Below are positions 46,455-55,641 of a DNA stretch of 64,000 bases, in pieces. The notes beneath the pieces were generated by a model, which was not told the origin of the DNA, searched no databases, and saw nothing but the letters and a program-made list of their open reading frames with translations. This stretch comes from Gammaproteobacteria bacterium (lineage in GTDB: Bacteria > Pseudomonadota > Gammaproteobacteria > Berkiellales > Berkiellaceae). The position numbers were made by a program, and so were the translations under genes. The stretch is from contig JACPOY010000008.1 in the NCBI GenBank assembly GCA_016191245.1, positions 1 through 64,000 of the forward strand, in the 5' to 3' direction. Each line of letters opens with the position of its first letter. Position 1 is the stretch's first letter.

Positions 46455-47909
46455 CTAAAATCTCATCTCTGTTGCTTTTTTAAGCGTGGTGGCGCAAGTA
46501 TCCATCACAACGACAGAGGTACTTTTTTGCATACTATGATATTTGGGCGTGAAAGGCTTGATGTTATTTTTTTTGTTGTTACCTAAATATAAATCCTCAA
46601 TTTGAGTACTTAACCCTTCTACGTCTTTATCGGTAACTTCATTTTTATCCTTTTTCACTTGTAGCAGTTCAACCACCTGAGTGTGATGTTTCTCTTCAGC
46701 TGCCTTTAAAGCTTGTCTTTTAAATGTTTTATCTATTGCTATAGGATCATTTCTCAATAAAAATCCAACAACAGATGCAAATCCATTATGTGAAGCATCA
46801 ACAAAAAGTTGTCGTTTCACATAGGTACTTAATTTGGCATGTCTTTTTTCCAAAATCAGCATAATAACATTTTCATGTTTTTGAATCATTGCCTGACGTA
46901 ACATTTCAAGGACCATTGTATCTGAAATATATTGATTCGTGTGCTGAAAAAACAAGGATACAATCTCAACATCACCATTGAATACAGCCTTTTTTAATAA
47001 TGCAATGACAGTTAAGGCATTCATTTGTGGACTGGCCTGTTGTAATAATACATCAACAACAGCAGGATGATTTTTTTGACATGCTAGTTTTAACGCTTCT
47101 CTTAATGTAGCGCTCTCCGTATTTAAGGTCAATTTAGTTAATAATTGCTCTACAACTTTAGCATGACCATTTTCTGATACCATTAAAATGGCTTTACGCA
47201 AAGCAAAAACGGCTCCTTGCCAATATCCAGGAATTTTTACAATTAAATTGATAATATCAAAGTGCCCATGCGTAGCGGCTTTTATTAACGCACTTCGTTT
47301 AGTATTATGATCCAAGCGAGCATTCGCCTTGGATAAGTAATATGCAAAAATGGTCAAATGACCAAACTCTGCAGCATAGTTTAAGCCCAGACGCACGAAT
47401 TCAGCCGCAATTGCTGGGGCGTTAAGCGTAATAAGAGAGTAGATTTGTGATTTTATGTCAAAGCACGTTGCAAAAAGCAAAGCATAACTTTTGGCTTGGA
47501 TAGTAATAGCGCTTTTATCTATTTTATCCTCAAAACCAGCAACAAGTCCTAAACCAATGAGAATATCTTTCTTTTCATCTGGAATATTTTTCCAGTCATT
47601 TTGCACAATCATTATAAAATCTGACATGTTGACATTTTTTTCTGCCATCACTTTTTCACATGCAACATAGATTTTTTTAAAACGTTCGATGGGAGTCAGT
47701 CCTGTTTCAGGATTGATTTTTTCAAGAAGAGGAAAATAATAGCGAAGTGCTGCTTGCCAAATTGAAAAATCTTTTGCGAAAGCACGACTCTGTACGCTCA
47801 CAGGCGTAACTTGTAAAAGTGTTTGTGGGAATCCACTACTATAGATTAACTTTGATAAAACTTCGATTTTTAGCTCATCCATGAGCAAAGACCATTGTTC
47901 AAATAGCAT
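46455..47909 (-). CDS. F-box-like plus ankyrin-repeat protein; candidate effector
   Basis: 484 aa with AAGGAGA upstream. The N-terminus (MDELKIEVLSKLIYSSGFPQ, LLQVTPVSVQSRAFAKDF, SIWQAALRYYFPLL) follows the F-box layout: hydrophobic helix, second helix with Val-Ser, and terminal Trp. Then come about eight ankyrin-type units of ~33 residues from ~165 to ~425. Examples are LNYAAEFGHLTIFAYYLSK, ALIKAATHGHFDIINLIVK, LKLACQKNHPAVVDVLLQ and LKAAEEKHHTQVVELLQ. The tail is Lys/Asn-rich and ends in a Cys-Ala-Thr-Thr motif. F-box-ankyrin proteins of Legionella recruit host SCF ubiquitin ligase; by analogy this could do the same. The F-box call is moderate, the ankyrin call good. Confidence 0.82.
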   Translation of the reverse strand: MLFEQWSLLMDELKIEVLSKLIYSSGFPQTLLQVTPVSVQSRAFAKDFSIWQAALRYYFPLLEKINPETGLTPIERFKKIYVACEKVMAEKNVNMSDFIMIVQNDWKNIPDEKKDILIGLGLVAGFEDKIDKSAITIQAKSYALLFATCFDIKSQIYSLITLNAPAIAAEFVRLGLNYAAEFGHLTIFAYYLSKANARLDHNTKRSALIKAATHGHFDIINLIVKIPGYWQGAVFALRKAILMVSENGHAKVVEQLLTKLTLNTESATLREALKLACQKNHPAVVDVLLQQASPQMNALTVIALLKKAVFNGDVEIVSLFFQHTNQYISDTMVLEMLRQAMIQKHENVIMLILEKRHAKLSTYVKRQLFVDASHNGFASVVGFLLRNDPIAIDKTFKRQALKAAEEKHHTQVVELLQVKKDKNEVTDKDVEGLSTQIEDLYLGNNKKNNIKPFTPKYHSMQKSTSVVVMDTCATTLKKATEMRF

Positions 47910-48060
47910 ATCAATCTCCTTGGCTTGCGCCTATTCAGAACATGTTACTGCATTTATATACTCCGTTTGCAGTTTTTTATTGTTAAGACAAAATAGCTTC
48001 TTCTTAACTAATATTCATACTCTTTTACAATTGAGGATGCTAGTTATTTTTTAACTTTTT

Positions 48061-48255
48061 TTAAGCCCGAGGTGCGCGATTTGATGCAGTGTTATCATTA
48101 TCATCTGCTAGCGCGCCAGGAAGAGTATCATGCAAGTTTCTATTTACTTGTGCCATAATATTAAAAGCTTGGCGCATCGGATGGTTACGTCTTTCAAGCT
48201 CGGCCTTTTTTTGTTCGTCAGTCATCGCTGCTCTTAATTGCTGAAGTTTTAACAT
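48061..48255 (-). CDS. Small charged orphan protein
   Basis: 64 aa from an ATG at 48255 with GGGG about 6 nt upstream. MLKLQQLRAAMTDEQKKAEL then ERRNHPMRQAFNIMAQVNRN suggests two helices, followed by a disordered tail (DDNDNTASNRAPRA). No known family, no hydrophobic segment. It stands between the F-box-ankyrin gene and the secreted paralogue pair on the same strand. The gene is plausible but small. Confidence 0.55.
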   Translation of the reverse strand: MLKLQQLRAAMTDEQKKAELERRNHPMRQAFNIMAQVNRNLHDTLPGALADDNDNTASNRAPRA

Positions 48256-48364
48256 GTGTTGCCCCAATATTTAAAATGTAAAATCGTAGAATACACCATT
48301 GTAAGCCGAGTATCTAACCTTGCTGACACGTGGTGGTATTTAACTGATGTATAGAATATGTGAT

Positions 48365-48775
48365 CTATCTATTGGTCGAAAAGCCGCCGCCGTTTTGAGG
48401 AATTTGTTCTTTCTCAAGCGGTTGTTCTCGCTGCTTATAGACATTAGCAGGAGAAGTATATTGGTAATTTGGATCGCTTATTGGATCGATAACATTGTAT
48501 TTTTGTCTGTAAGCTGCAACATCAGAATCAGCGATGTCGCTTGTATAGCACATCACTCTTCCTCTGCTTTTAAAATAATCACTGTCATCACCACAAAGTT
48601 GATTTTGTGAATCCTTACTAAAGGGGCAAGGACATTCTTGTTCATAGGATTTGAGCAATCCATTGAGAATATTAGCTCTGATTTCTTCATCAGTCATCGG
48701 TTTTAATTGACCATAGCCATAAACAAAAGGTGCAGCAAATACTGCTATCAAAGCAACAGGTATTTTAATATTCAT
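48365..48775 (-). CDS. Secreted CPCP-motif protein, tandem paralogue 2
   Basis: 136 aa from the ATG at 48775, with AGAGG 5 nt upstream. A signal peptide (IPVALIAVFAAPFVYGYG) precedes LKPMTDEEIRANILNGLLKS, then ECPCPFSKDSQ, LCGDDSDYFKSRG and VMCYTSDIADSDVAAYRQKY. This pattern is shared with the gene just upstream, so the two are tandem paralogues. The four Cys probably form two disulfides in the periplasm. The C-terminal extension is Pro/Gln/Gly-rich and absent from the paralogue. The function is unknown; similar short CPCP/CG...CY proteins occur in other proteobacteria. Confidence 0.78.
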   Translation of the reverse strand: MNIKIPVALIAVFAAPFVYGYGQLKPMTDEEIRANILNGLLKSYEQECPCPFSKDSQNQLCGDDSDYFKSRGRVMCYTSDIADSDVAAYRQKYNVIDPISDPNYQYTSPANVYKQREQPLEKEQIPQNGGGFSTNR

Positions 48776-48786
48776 TGACACCTCTC

Positions 48787-49113
48787 TTAGTAGCCTTCTT
48801 TCTTTTCTTTATTCCAAGGTAAATAAGGCTTTTCTGTATTGTTATCACGGCGATATTGCCTCACTTCCTCATCTGTGACATCTCCTGGGTAACACTTTAG
48901 TGTACCTGGATTTTTAACATATTCACTATTTTCACCGCACACATTCTTTTTATTATCCAAACTATATGGACAAGGACATTCCTCTGTAAAAGTGCTCAAG
49001 TTACCTGATAGTATATAATTTCTAATATCACCATCAGTTAATGGCTTGCCTTCAGCAAATATTGCTGAGGGGAGCAAAACTATTACAATAAAAAATAGTG
49101 ATTGATATTTCAT
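48787..49113 (-). CDS. Secreted CPCP-motif protein, tandem paralogue 1
   Basis: 108 aa. A signal peptide (MKYQSLFFIVIVLLPSAIFA) is followed by GKPLTDGDIRNYILSGNLST, ECPCPYSLDNKK, VCGENSEYVKNPG and LKCYPGDVTDEEVRQYRRDN. This aligns with its downstream neighbour over the whole mature core, including all four Cys. The short Lys-rich tail ends the protein. It is 11 nt upstream of paralogue 2, so they are probably co-expressed. Periplasmic by signal peptide; function unknown. Confidence 0.78.
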   Translation of the reverse strand: MKYQSLFFIVIVLLPSAIFAEGKPLTDGDIRNYILSGNLSTFTEECPCPYSLDNKKNVCGENSEYVKNPGTLKCYPGDVTDEEVRQYRRDNNTEKPYLPWNKEKKEGY

Positions 49114-49297
49114 ATAAATAGCAAACTCCTGCTGATTTTTTTTCTAGTGCGAAAAAAATAGTATTTTACTATATATCGATGATACGAATAGAACCTTTAA
49201 AGATAAGGGATGTGAATATGTAGAGTCTGTCTTTGTATGCAGGTCTTTGGGCTTTATTTATATAAGAGCAAAATGTAAGCGCTTTATTAAAATGAGT

Positions 49298-50242
49298 TCA
49301 AGCATTTTCCCATCCAAAAGGCAAAACGTGTGCAATGTTTTTCTCTTGTAATTTCAACATTAACAACCTGTCAACCCCAATGGCCACCCCTGCACAGGGT
49401 GGAAATCCCGCCTCCATCGCCGATAGCAAAGCTTCATCAATGGGTAATTCACAAAGGCCTAGAGATTTTCTTTTTTCCAAGTCTTCTTGAAATCGCAATT
49501 GTAGCTCTTTAGCACAGCCCAATTCATGGTAACCATTTGCCAATTCAACCCCGCTATAATAAAACTCAAAACGTGATGCCACCTCATAGCCATCGATTTT
49601 ACGCTTTTGTGCAAGACTTGCTTGTGATGCTGGAAAATCAATAACGACTGTTGGTTGAGATTGGCCTAAATGTGGCTCAATACCATGCGAGATAATTAAA
49701 TCAAGCCATCCATCTTTATCCATTTCTGGCAAATGCGCTATATCAATCCATCCTTCAGACATGACTATTTTTTGTAATTGGGTAATGCTGGCAAGATGCG
49801 GATTGAATCCATAGTATTTTTCAAAAAGATCCGCGTAGGCAATGATTTGTGCTTTTTGCGTGCCTAGTAAAGTTTGAAATAATGCATCAACTTCCTCAAT
49901 TAATTGAAGATGATCCCAATCGGTACGATACCATTCAAGCATGGTAAATTCAGGATTGTGACGTTTCCCCACTTCTTCTTGTCTGAAAGCTTTTCCAAGA
50001 TAATAGATAGAACCAGAACCTGCACTGAGTAAGCGTTTCATCGCATACTCAGGTGAGGTTTGTAAATATCTACCATCGATGTGAAATGATGCTAAATGCG
50101 GCGCCGTGACTACACTTTGACTTAACAACGGTGTATCCACTTCCATCAAGCCACGTTCATCAAAGAATTGACGTATACGTTGCAAGAATGTAGCGCGTTC
50201 ACGTAATGCCGAAATGGTGGCACTGGGTTGCCACTTCATCAT
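49298..50242 (-). CDS. epmA: EF-P beta-lysylation ligase (GenX/PoxA)
   Basis: 314 aa, the length of EpmA rather than full lysyl-tRNA synthetase: the anticodon-binding domain is absent. Class II aminoacyl-tRNA synthetase motifs are visible: [40 protein letters not shown] (motif 2) and [20 protein letters not shown] (motif 3). It attaches (R)-beta-lysine to Lys34 of EF-P. Its start overlaps the efp stop by 4 nt (ATGA-type), so the two are translationally coupled. Confidence 0.96.
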   Translation of the reverse strand: MMKWQPSATISALRERATFLQRIRQFFDERGLMEVDTPLLSQSVVTAPHLASFHIDGRYLQTSPEYAMKRLLSAGSGSIYYLGKAFRQEEVGKRHNPEFTMLEWYRTDWDHLQLIEEVDALFQTLLGTQKAQIIAYADLFEKYYGFNPHLASITQLQKIVMSEGWIDIAHLPEMDKDGWLDLIISHGIEPHLGQSQPTVVIDFPASQASLAQKRKIDGYEVASRFEFYYSGVELANGYHELGCAKELQLRFQEDLEKRKSLGLCELPIDEALLSAMEAGFPPCAGVAIGVDRLLMLKLQEKNIAHVLPFGWENA

Positions 50243-50805
50243 TTAGCGCGAGAAACGTATTCGCCTGTCCGTGTATCCACTTTGATGCTATCACCAATGG
50301 CCAAAAATAATGGAACACGTACCACAGCACCTGTTTCTAAGGTTGCAGGTTTTGTACCGCCACCTGAGGTGTCGCCTCGTAAACCGGGATCAGTTTCTGT
50401 GATAGTTAAGATAACAAAATTTGGTGGCATAACGAGCAGTGGCAGACCATTCCATAATGTCACAATACAAACATCTTGTTCTTTAAGCCATTTGGCAGAG
50501 TCAGAGACCGTATTGGCATTCATTTCATGTTGTTCAAAATTTTCAGCAACCATAAAGTGCCAATGCACTCCATCGTTGTAAAGATAAGTCATCTCAACAT
50601 CCATGACATCCGCGGCTTCGACGGTATCCCCAGATTTAAAAGTTTTCTCTAATACGCGTCCAGTTTTTAAGTTGCGTAACTTAACTCGGTTGAACGCTTG
50701 ACCTTTTCCGGGTTTGACGTGTTCATTTTCGATGATGGTGCACGGATCACCCTCATACATAATCTTAATGCCGCTTTTAAATTCGTTCGTACTATAAGTT
50801 GCCAT
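50239..50805 (-). CDS. efp: Elongation factor P
   Basis: 188 aa, three-domain KOW/OB/OB protein. The modified loop [17 protein letters not shown] carries Lys34, the lysylation site, flanked as in EpmA-type EF-P. EF-P relieves ribosome stalling at polyproline. It is directly upstream of epmA and divergent from epmB. The window itself encodes proline-rich proteins (for example at 53847) that would need it. Confidence 0.98.
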   Translation of the reverse strand: MATYSTNEFKSGIKIMYEGDPCTIIENEHVKPGKGQAFNRVKLRNLKTGRVLEKTFKSGDTVEAADVMDVEMTYLYNDGVHWHFMVAENFEQHEMNANTVSDSAKWLKEQDVCIVTLWNGLPLLVMPPNFVILTITETDPGLRGDTSGGGTKPATLETGAVVRVPLFLAIGDSIKVDTRTGEYVSRAK

Positions 50806-50885
50806 ATGTCACCATGGATATACCCTTTTCATTTGAATTTTGTGTATGATTGCCGTTCCAAGTTGGGCGTTGACCTGAGAGAGCA

Positions 50886-51905
50886 ATGAAGGCGATCATA
50901 CAGCAACCTTCTCTAACGCAACAGTCACTTACGTGGCAACAAGCGTTAAGTGAGATGGTGACTTCTCCATTAGATTTATTATCGATGGTCAATTTATCGC
51001 CAGAAGATATCCCATGGCAGTGGGATAAAGATTTCCCCTTGCGTGCTACCAAGAGTTTTATCTCACGTATACAAAAGGGTGACCCTCAGGATCCTCTACT
51101 AAAACAAGTGCTTTCAATCAAAATCGAAAGTCAGCTGGATAATAACTTTTCTGAAGATCCCCTGGAAGAAACAAAATATAATCCTCTGCCTGGTTTGCTC
51201 CATAAATTCCCAAGTCGGGTTTTGCTTACCTTTACCTCAAGCTGCGCCATTCATTGTCGATATTGCTTTAGGCGTCATTTCCCCTATCAAAGTAATAATG
51301 TTGGTCGAAAAGGATGGACCCAAGTACTCGATTATATTGCTTCACACCCTGAAATTGTAGAAGTGATTTTAAGTGGCGGCGATCCTTTAATGGCACAAGA
51401 TGATGTTATTCATGAATTTTTACAAAAATTATCACATATTCCTCATGTCCAATTGCTACGTATTCACACTCGTTTACCAGTAGTCGTTCCGCAACGTATT
51501 ACGCAAAGCTTGTTGAAGATATTGCATGATGTTCGACTTCAAGTAGTGATGGTTTATCATATCAATCACCCAAATGAAATCATTAAAGCCATTACACAAG
51601 GGGTGCACAAACTTAAACAACATGGCATTACTGTGTTAAATCAAAGCGTATTATTAGCTGGAGTGAATGACAGCACGGAATGTCTAAAAACCTTGTCTTT
51701 AGACTTATTTAAAGCGGGTATTATGCCTTATTATGTTAATTTACTCGATACCGTTCAAGGTGCAAGCCACTTCTTAGTATCCAAGAAAAAAGCGAAAGAT
51801 CTTCAGCAATCACTTCGTGAAAATTTACCTGGTTATTTGGTTCCTAAATTCGTTCAAGAAATTCCACATCGTTTAAGTAAAACACCAATTGATATTCTAC
51901 CCTGA
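50886..51905 (+). CDS. epmB: EF-P (R)-beta-lysine 2,3-aminomutase
   Basis: 339 aa radical SAM/PLP enzyme that converts L-lysine to (R)-beta-lysine. The [4Fe-4S] motif Cys120-x3-Cys124-x2-Cys127 lies in SSCAIHCRYCFRRHFPYQ, followed by VEVILSGGDPLMAQDD, RIHTRLPVVVP and YHINHPNE. It is shorter than clostridial KamA, as expected of EpmB. It starts 80 nt from efp in the opposite direction, giving a complete EF-P modification locus. Confidence 0.96.
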   Translation: MKAIIQQPSLTQQSLTWQQALSEMVTSPLDLLSMVNLSPEDIPWQWDKDFPLRATKSFISRIQKGDPQDPLLKQVLSIKIESQLDNNFSEDPLEETKYNPLPGLLHKFPSRVLLTFTSSCAIHCRYCFRRHFPYQSNNVGRKGWTQVLDYIASHPEIVEVILSGGDPLMAQDDVIHEFLQKLSHIPHVQLLRIHTRLPVVVPQRITQSLLKILHDVRLQVVMVYHINHPNEIIKAITQGVHKLKQHGITVLNQSVLLAGVNDSTECLKTLSLDLFKAGIMPYYVNLLDTVQGASHFLVSKKKAKDLQQSLRENLPGYLVPKFVQEIPHRLSKTPIDILP

Positions 51906-51984
51906 TAATTTATTCAATCAATAGCTTAAGTATTCACTTCAAACGCCGATTTTTTATCATTATATTTTGATAAAAGCACCATAT

Positions 51985-53679
51985 ATGATTTACATCAAAG
52001 GAAGAACAGGACTTGTCCTGCCTAAACAAACAGGGAACATATCAAAAAAGCGCGAAATTAGCTCAAATGCTATTGAACAATGGCGCAAACATCTTTCTAT
52101 GACAGATATCGCCTCTAGTGCAAAAGCACTTTATGTTACATTACAAGATTGTCATCAAGTGTCATTACCCTATCAAGAACGCTTTGATATATTATCCACC
52201 TTACGTCCAACGTTAAGTTATATCTTCCAAGCATTACAAAAATTTTATGACACCCAAGAAGTATTAAATGAAAACCAACGCGCAATTGCGGATCTAGTCA
52301 ATGCATTGAATTTTGAAATGATAAACGGATATAAGCTTGTCATAGAAGATGTTTGTGCCCAATTTTTCTGCAATCAAAATATACTCATTGGTTCCTTACA
52401 AAATGCTTTAGCATATTGTTCTAAAATCATATTTTATTCTTATGAACAACATCGTCCAACCCCAGAGGGGATCTGGCTTGAATTACATCATCTTTTTGAA
52501 TTTGCCAGAAAAAGAGGACTTGAACATAAATCATTAAAGAATTTTCTTGCCTGGCAAGCAAGATACAAAACTCTTGCTGATATGTACAAACAATGTTTAC
52601 TGTTTTCAATAGCCAACCCAAATCATTTGCGACGCGCACAAATTACTCAATTATTTTATGCATTAGAAGTATGGGCACCATTATTAAGCTTGAAAGAAAC
52701 GGATAAAAGTGGATCTTGTTTATATATTGTAGATATCAATCAAGATTCTCCTCCCCGCTATGTTGGCTTATATCATGAAGCACCTACCTATTGTTATTAT
52801 TTAAATCTTGAAAGCGTCAATGATCACCTAGTGAAGTTACTTTCGATGCATGGCGCTAGCAATGATGATAAATTAGCAAAATATTTTAATGCCGCTGAGT
52901 TAGCATTGCCTTATGCGCATATTGAATCTATTTTAAATTCATGGAGAAGCTTAAGAGCAAGATCCTTTGAACGTAAAAGAGCACAAGGTCAAATAAAGGT
53001 TTGCCTTGGTATTTCAGCTTGTCATTGGTATCTTAGTCAAGAAAAAGGTTTACCTATCGTCGCCAGTGAAGAAACATTTCCCGATCTTGAGCAAATTGAT
53101 ATCAATGTGTTGCCTGAATCCAGTTCTCATGAAGACGTTGGCACTCAAAAATTTCCAGTTACTGCTTGTGAAATTATCGATCAAAGTCCAAAAGGATTTT
53201 GCCTAAAATGGACACAAGAAATTCCATCTCATTTACAAAGCGGTGAAATTATCGGCTTGGAAGGTGAAACTGAGACGTTAACAAAAGTATGGTCCATTGG
53301 GGTGATACGCTGGTTAAAGAATGAATCTTCACATGTCACCTTGCTTGGTATTGAGTTACTCAGTATGCAAGCCCTTCCCGTGAAGGCGAGATTATCGGAA
53401 ACTACTGTTCAGTATTCTATTCCTACTATCGTTTTACCTGAACAACCAGAGGCCCATAAACCTATGCGGCTTATTACTCCTCCTTTACCTTTTAAGGTAG
53501 GAAATGAAGTTGAAATTGAATTTGAAAGCAAAATTTACACTGCAACCTTACAAAAGAGCTTCGGTGCGACCTCAAGTTATCAAGAATTTGGACTACTCTT
53601 TGCTTACCAACAGTTAACTTTTCCCTCTACCTTGGATGTCATTAAAACAGATCCCTCATCGGCAAAGTCCATCTCATAG
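51985..53679 (+). CDS. PilZ-like C-terminal domain protein (possible c-di-GMP receptor)
   Basis: 564 aa from the ATG at 51985; no strong Shine-Dalgarno is seen, and a TTG 18 nt upstream is an alternative. The N-terminal ~340 residues look all-helical (YQERFDILSTLRPTLSYIFQ, FYSYEQHRPTPEGIWLELHH). The C-terminal region (~395-475) shows a PilZ-type rhythm: ACEIIDQSPKGFCLKW, then SGEIIGLEG, VWSIGVIRWLKN and LLGIELLSMQALPVKAR. The N-terminal RxxxR motif that binds c-di-GMP is not clear. Architecture is similar to long PilZ proteins of pseudomonads. The function is inferred. Confidence 0.7.
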   Translation: MIYIKGRTGLVLPKQTGNISKKREISSNAIEQWRKHLSMTDIASSAKALYVTLQDCHQVSLPYQERFDILSTLRPTLSYIFQALQKFYDTQEVLNENQRAIADLVNALNFEMINGYKLVIEDVCAQFFCNQNILIGSLQNALAYCSKIIFYSYEQHRPTPEGIWLELHHLFEFARKRGLEHKSLKNFLAWQARYKTLADMYKQCLLFSIANPNHLRRAQITQLFYALEVWAPLLSLKETDKSGSCLYIVDINQDSPPRYVGLYHEAPTYCYYLNLESVNDHLVKLLSMHGASNDDKLAKYFNAAELALPYAHIESILNSWRSLRARSFERKRAQGQIKVCLGISACHWYLSQEKGLPIVASEETFPDLEQIDINVLPESSSHEDVGTQKFPVTACEIIDQSPKGFCLKWTQEIPSHLQSGEIIGLEGETETLTKVWSIGVIRWLKNESSHVTLLGIELLSMQALPVKARLSETTVQYSIPTIVLPEQPEAHKPMRLITPPLPFKVGNEVEIEFESKIYTATLQKSFGATSSYQEFGLLFAYQQLTFPSTLDVIKTDPSSAKSIS

Positions 53680-53846
53680 AATATAAACTAAACAACTAAC
53701 TTATCCGTTATAATCCCTCATATATCCTTTGCTTACTGCCTCTTGTCCGATAATTTGCACCTTTTACATTTAACGCTTTTTTTTTAAAACCTCAGGTGAT
53801 AGCCTTACCTTCATTTTAAGTTAACCATTGTAATTAAGTTGGTTGT

Positions 53847-55610
53847 ATGTCAAACAGAGAAGATTTAAACAATATTGATCACGACTTAGGTAAACTCATT
53901 ATTCATGTAGCAGAGTATATTAAACAGATTGCTGGCGACAGTTATATTGGCAGTCAACAATTTAAAGGCACTCTCGATAGAGTACTCATACCCTATTCCG
54001 ACACTCAGCTTGATTTTATTAAATCTGCCTTACCAGAGGGTTCACGCGAACCTATGCAAGCTTATTGGATTTTAAAATTGTTTGGGCAAAGAGATACGCC
54101 ACAACATCAAGATATTCAAGATGAACTCGATATTTTAAACCAATTGCTCTATAAACCAGGCAGACACGTTCCAGGCCTAAATCAAGATAAAATTACTGCA
54201 AATGGTTATGATTTGACGCCCTTGGTTTCATTATTAACTAAAATGAAATTATTTCGTTTTCTGGTTGAAAATCATACTGTGATAAAAAATTACATTGATA
54301 ATAATAAAGATAATATTGATCGTAATTACCCAGAGTTAAATACACAAACCTTAGACTGGTTAAAAGGTGAATTTACAAAAATTAGAGATATTGCAGCAAA
54401 ACCCAATGCTCATGTGCCTTACGCGTATGGAACAGCACCGGTTGCCATTAAAGCACTTCCTGCACTTAAAATACCTGTGCCAGTAGATGCAAGGGCTGCA
54501 GTAGGTGCTCCACCTCGTGCTCCCTATGTTGCACCATATGTTCCACCTCGTGCTCCCTATGTTGCACCATATGTTCCACCTCGTGCTCCCTATGTTGCAC
54601 CATACGTACCACCTTATGTTCCACCTCGTGCTCCCTATGTTGCACCATACATACCACCTCGGGGGGGTCATTATGTTCCACCTCCCCGATTGAGCAATTG
54701 GCAGGCATTTATCGCGGCACATATGAATACTTCTTGGTTTGACCGCTTTAGCTTTAGTAGATTATTCAAGAACGATGGAATTTTTGATGTAACACCAAAC
54801 GCCTCTGTCATTTCTTTTGCGTTTTATAACTTGTTATTTTGGCTACAGATCCCTTTACTTATTGAAGTAAGCAAAGACATTGTGTCCTCTTCCTTTGAAT
54901 CATTTAAGAATAACACGCTTTATATGGTGGGAAGTGGTAATTATTTTGATTTCTTTAAACATGCTTTTGATACAACATTTGCTGTAACCAAAATCATATT
55001 TTCACCGTTATTAATCGCAGGATCCTTTGCGCTGGGACTCACCTCACTTCCCTTTGCAATACTAAATAATGTCGTGCAAGAAGTGAATTTACCCAGAATA
55101 TTACAGGGAACTTTATCATTAGCACTTAAACTTACTGATGTTGCCAAAGATCTCGCGCTCATTGGGGCAGGTTTATTTTATTACTCTAATTTCTTAGGCA
55201 GTTTTGCCATTGGACCTCAAATATTGGCAAAAGTCGGACTCACTGCGCTCACTCCTTTTGTTAGTGCCCCATTAGGTGCATTGGCATTAACAGTTTGTGC
55301 AACTGCTGTATTGTTACCACCTACCACTATGATTGTTCTTGCTAGTGTGCGCACCATGAATAATGCGATGAATGCTATGTTCTCAGGGTTAGGAAGGATT
55401 GTTCGCTTTAACCATACTCCTGACAGAGAAGTGGTTCATGCCCAAGGAAGAGGAGCAAGACTAGGTGATTATCTTGCACATCGCCCGGCTCATGGTATGG
55501 ATGCAGATGTTCCTGCCAGAGAATTAAGATTTGGTCGAAGAGTTCATCAAAGAGAAGAAAATATTGCTCATGATGATGCACGCCCTGTAAGGCGCATCAG
55601 AGTTCGTTAA
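53847..55610 (+). CDS. Orphan membrane protein with proline-rich tandem repeats
   Basis: 587 aa. The first ~200 residues are soluble and helical (HDLGKLIIHVAEYIKQIAGD). Then come four near-perfect 11-residue repeats of (V/A)PPRAPYVAPY at ~221-270, and an Arg-Gly-Gly turn. The second half has several hydrophobic segments (~318-338, 383-406, 433-456, 463-501) that probably insert in a membrane. The tail is Arg/His-rich (DARPVRRIRVR). No N-terminal signal peptide. The layout suits a host-membrane-directed effector or an envelope protein; neither is proven. A perfect terminator follows. Confidence 0.75.
   Translation: MSNREDLNNIDHDLGKLIIHVAEYIKQIAGDSYIGSQQFKGTLDRVLIPYSDTQLDFIKSALPEGSREPMQAYWILKLFGQRDTPQHQDIQDELDILNQLLYKPGRHVPGLNQDKITANGYDLTPLVSLLTKMKLFRFLVENHTVIKNYIDNNKDNIDRNYPELNTQTLDWLKGEFTKIRDIAAKPNAHVPYAYGTAPVAIKALPALKIPVPVDARAAVGAPPRAPYVAPYVPPRAPYVAPYVPPRAPYVAPYVPPYVPPRAPYVAPYIPPRGGHYVPPPRLSNWQAFIAAHMNTSWFDRFSFSRLFKNDGIFDVTPNASVISFAFYNLLFWLQIPLLIEVSKDIVSSSFESFKNNTLYMVGSGNYFDFFKHAFDTTFAVTKIIFSPLLIAGSFALGLTSLPFAILNNVVQEVNLPRILQGTLSLALKLTDVAKDLALIGAGLFYYSNFLGSFAIGPQILAKVGLTALTPFVSAPLGALALTVCATAVLLPPTTMIVLASVRTMNNAMNAMFSGLGRIVRFNHTPDREVVHAQGRGARLGDYLAHRPAHGMDADVPARELRFGRRVHQREENIAHDDARPVRRIRVR
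54507..54650 (+). repeat. Four 33-bp in-frame coding repeats
   Basis: Units at 54507-54539, 54540-54572, 54573-54605 and 54618-54650 are nearly identical at nucleotide level. A 12-bp partial unit (GTACCACCTTAT) sits between units 3 and 4. Each unit encodes 11 residues. The DNA-level identity indicates recent duplication and likely copy-number variation between strains. Confidence 0.95.
54661..54667 (+). other. G7 homopolymer in the coding sequence
   Basis: Seven consecutive G follow the last repeat unit, coding Arg-Gly-Gly. Slippage here would frameshift and truncate the membrane half of the protein. It could act as a phase-variation switch; only the tract itself is seen. Confidence 0.6.
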
Positions 55611-55612
55611 TC

Positions 55613-55639
55613 AAAAAGGGGCGCAGCGCGCCCCTTTTT
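55613..55639. terminator. Bidirectional intrinsic terminator
   Basis: AAAAAGGGGCGC at 55613-55624 pairs perfectly with GCGCCCCTTTTT at 55628-55639 around a 3-nt loop. It sits between the convergent proline-repeat gene and parC and has T on either side, so it serves both. Confidence 0.95.
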
Positions 55640-55641
55640 CT

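Noticed and set aside
39067..49113. Prophage or genomic island of phage origin
   Set aside because: No integrase, capsid, terminase or tail genes and no attachment repeats; the region holds orphan and secreted proteins only.
54507..54650. CRISPR-like regularly repeated units
   Set aside because: The repeats are contiguous, in frame and coding, with no unique spacers; no cas gene is present.
54360..54722. 120-codon minus-strand frame with repeated Trp/His motifs
   Set aside because: It is the antisense shadow of the proline-repeat coding sequence; the repeats keep the reverse frame open.
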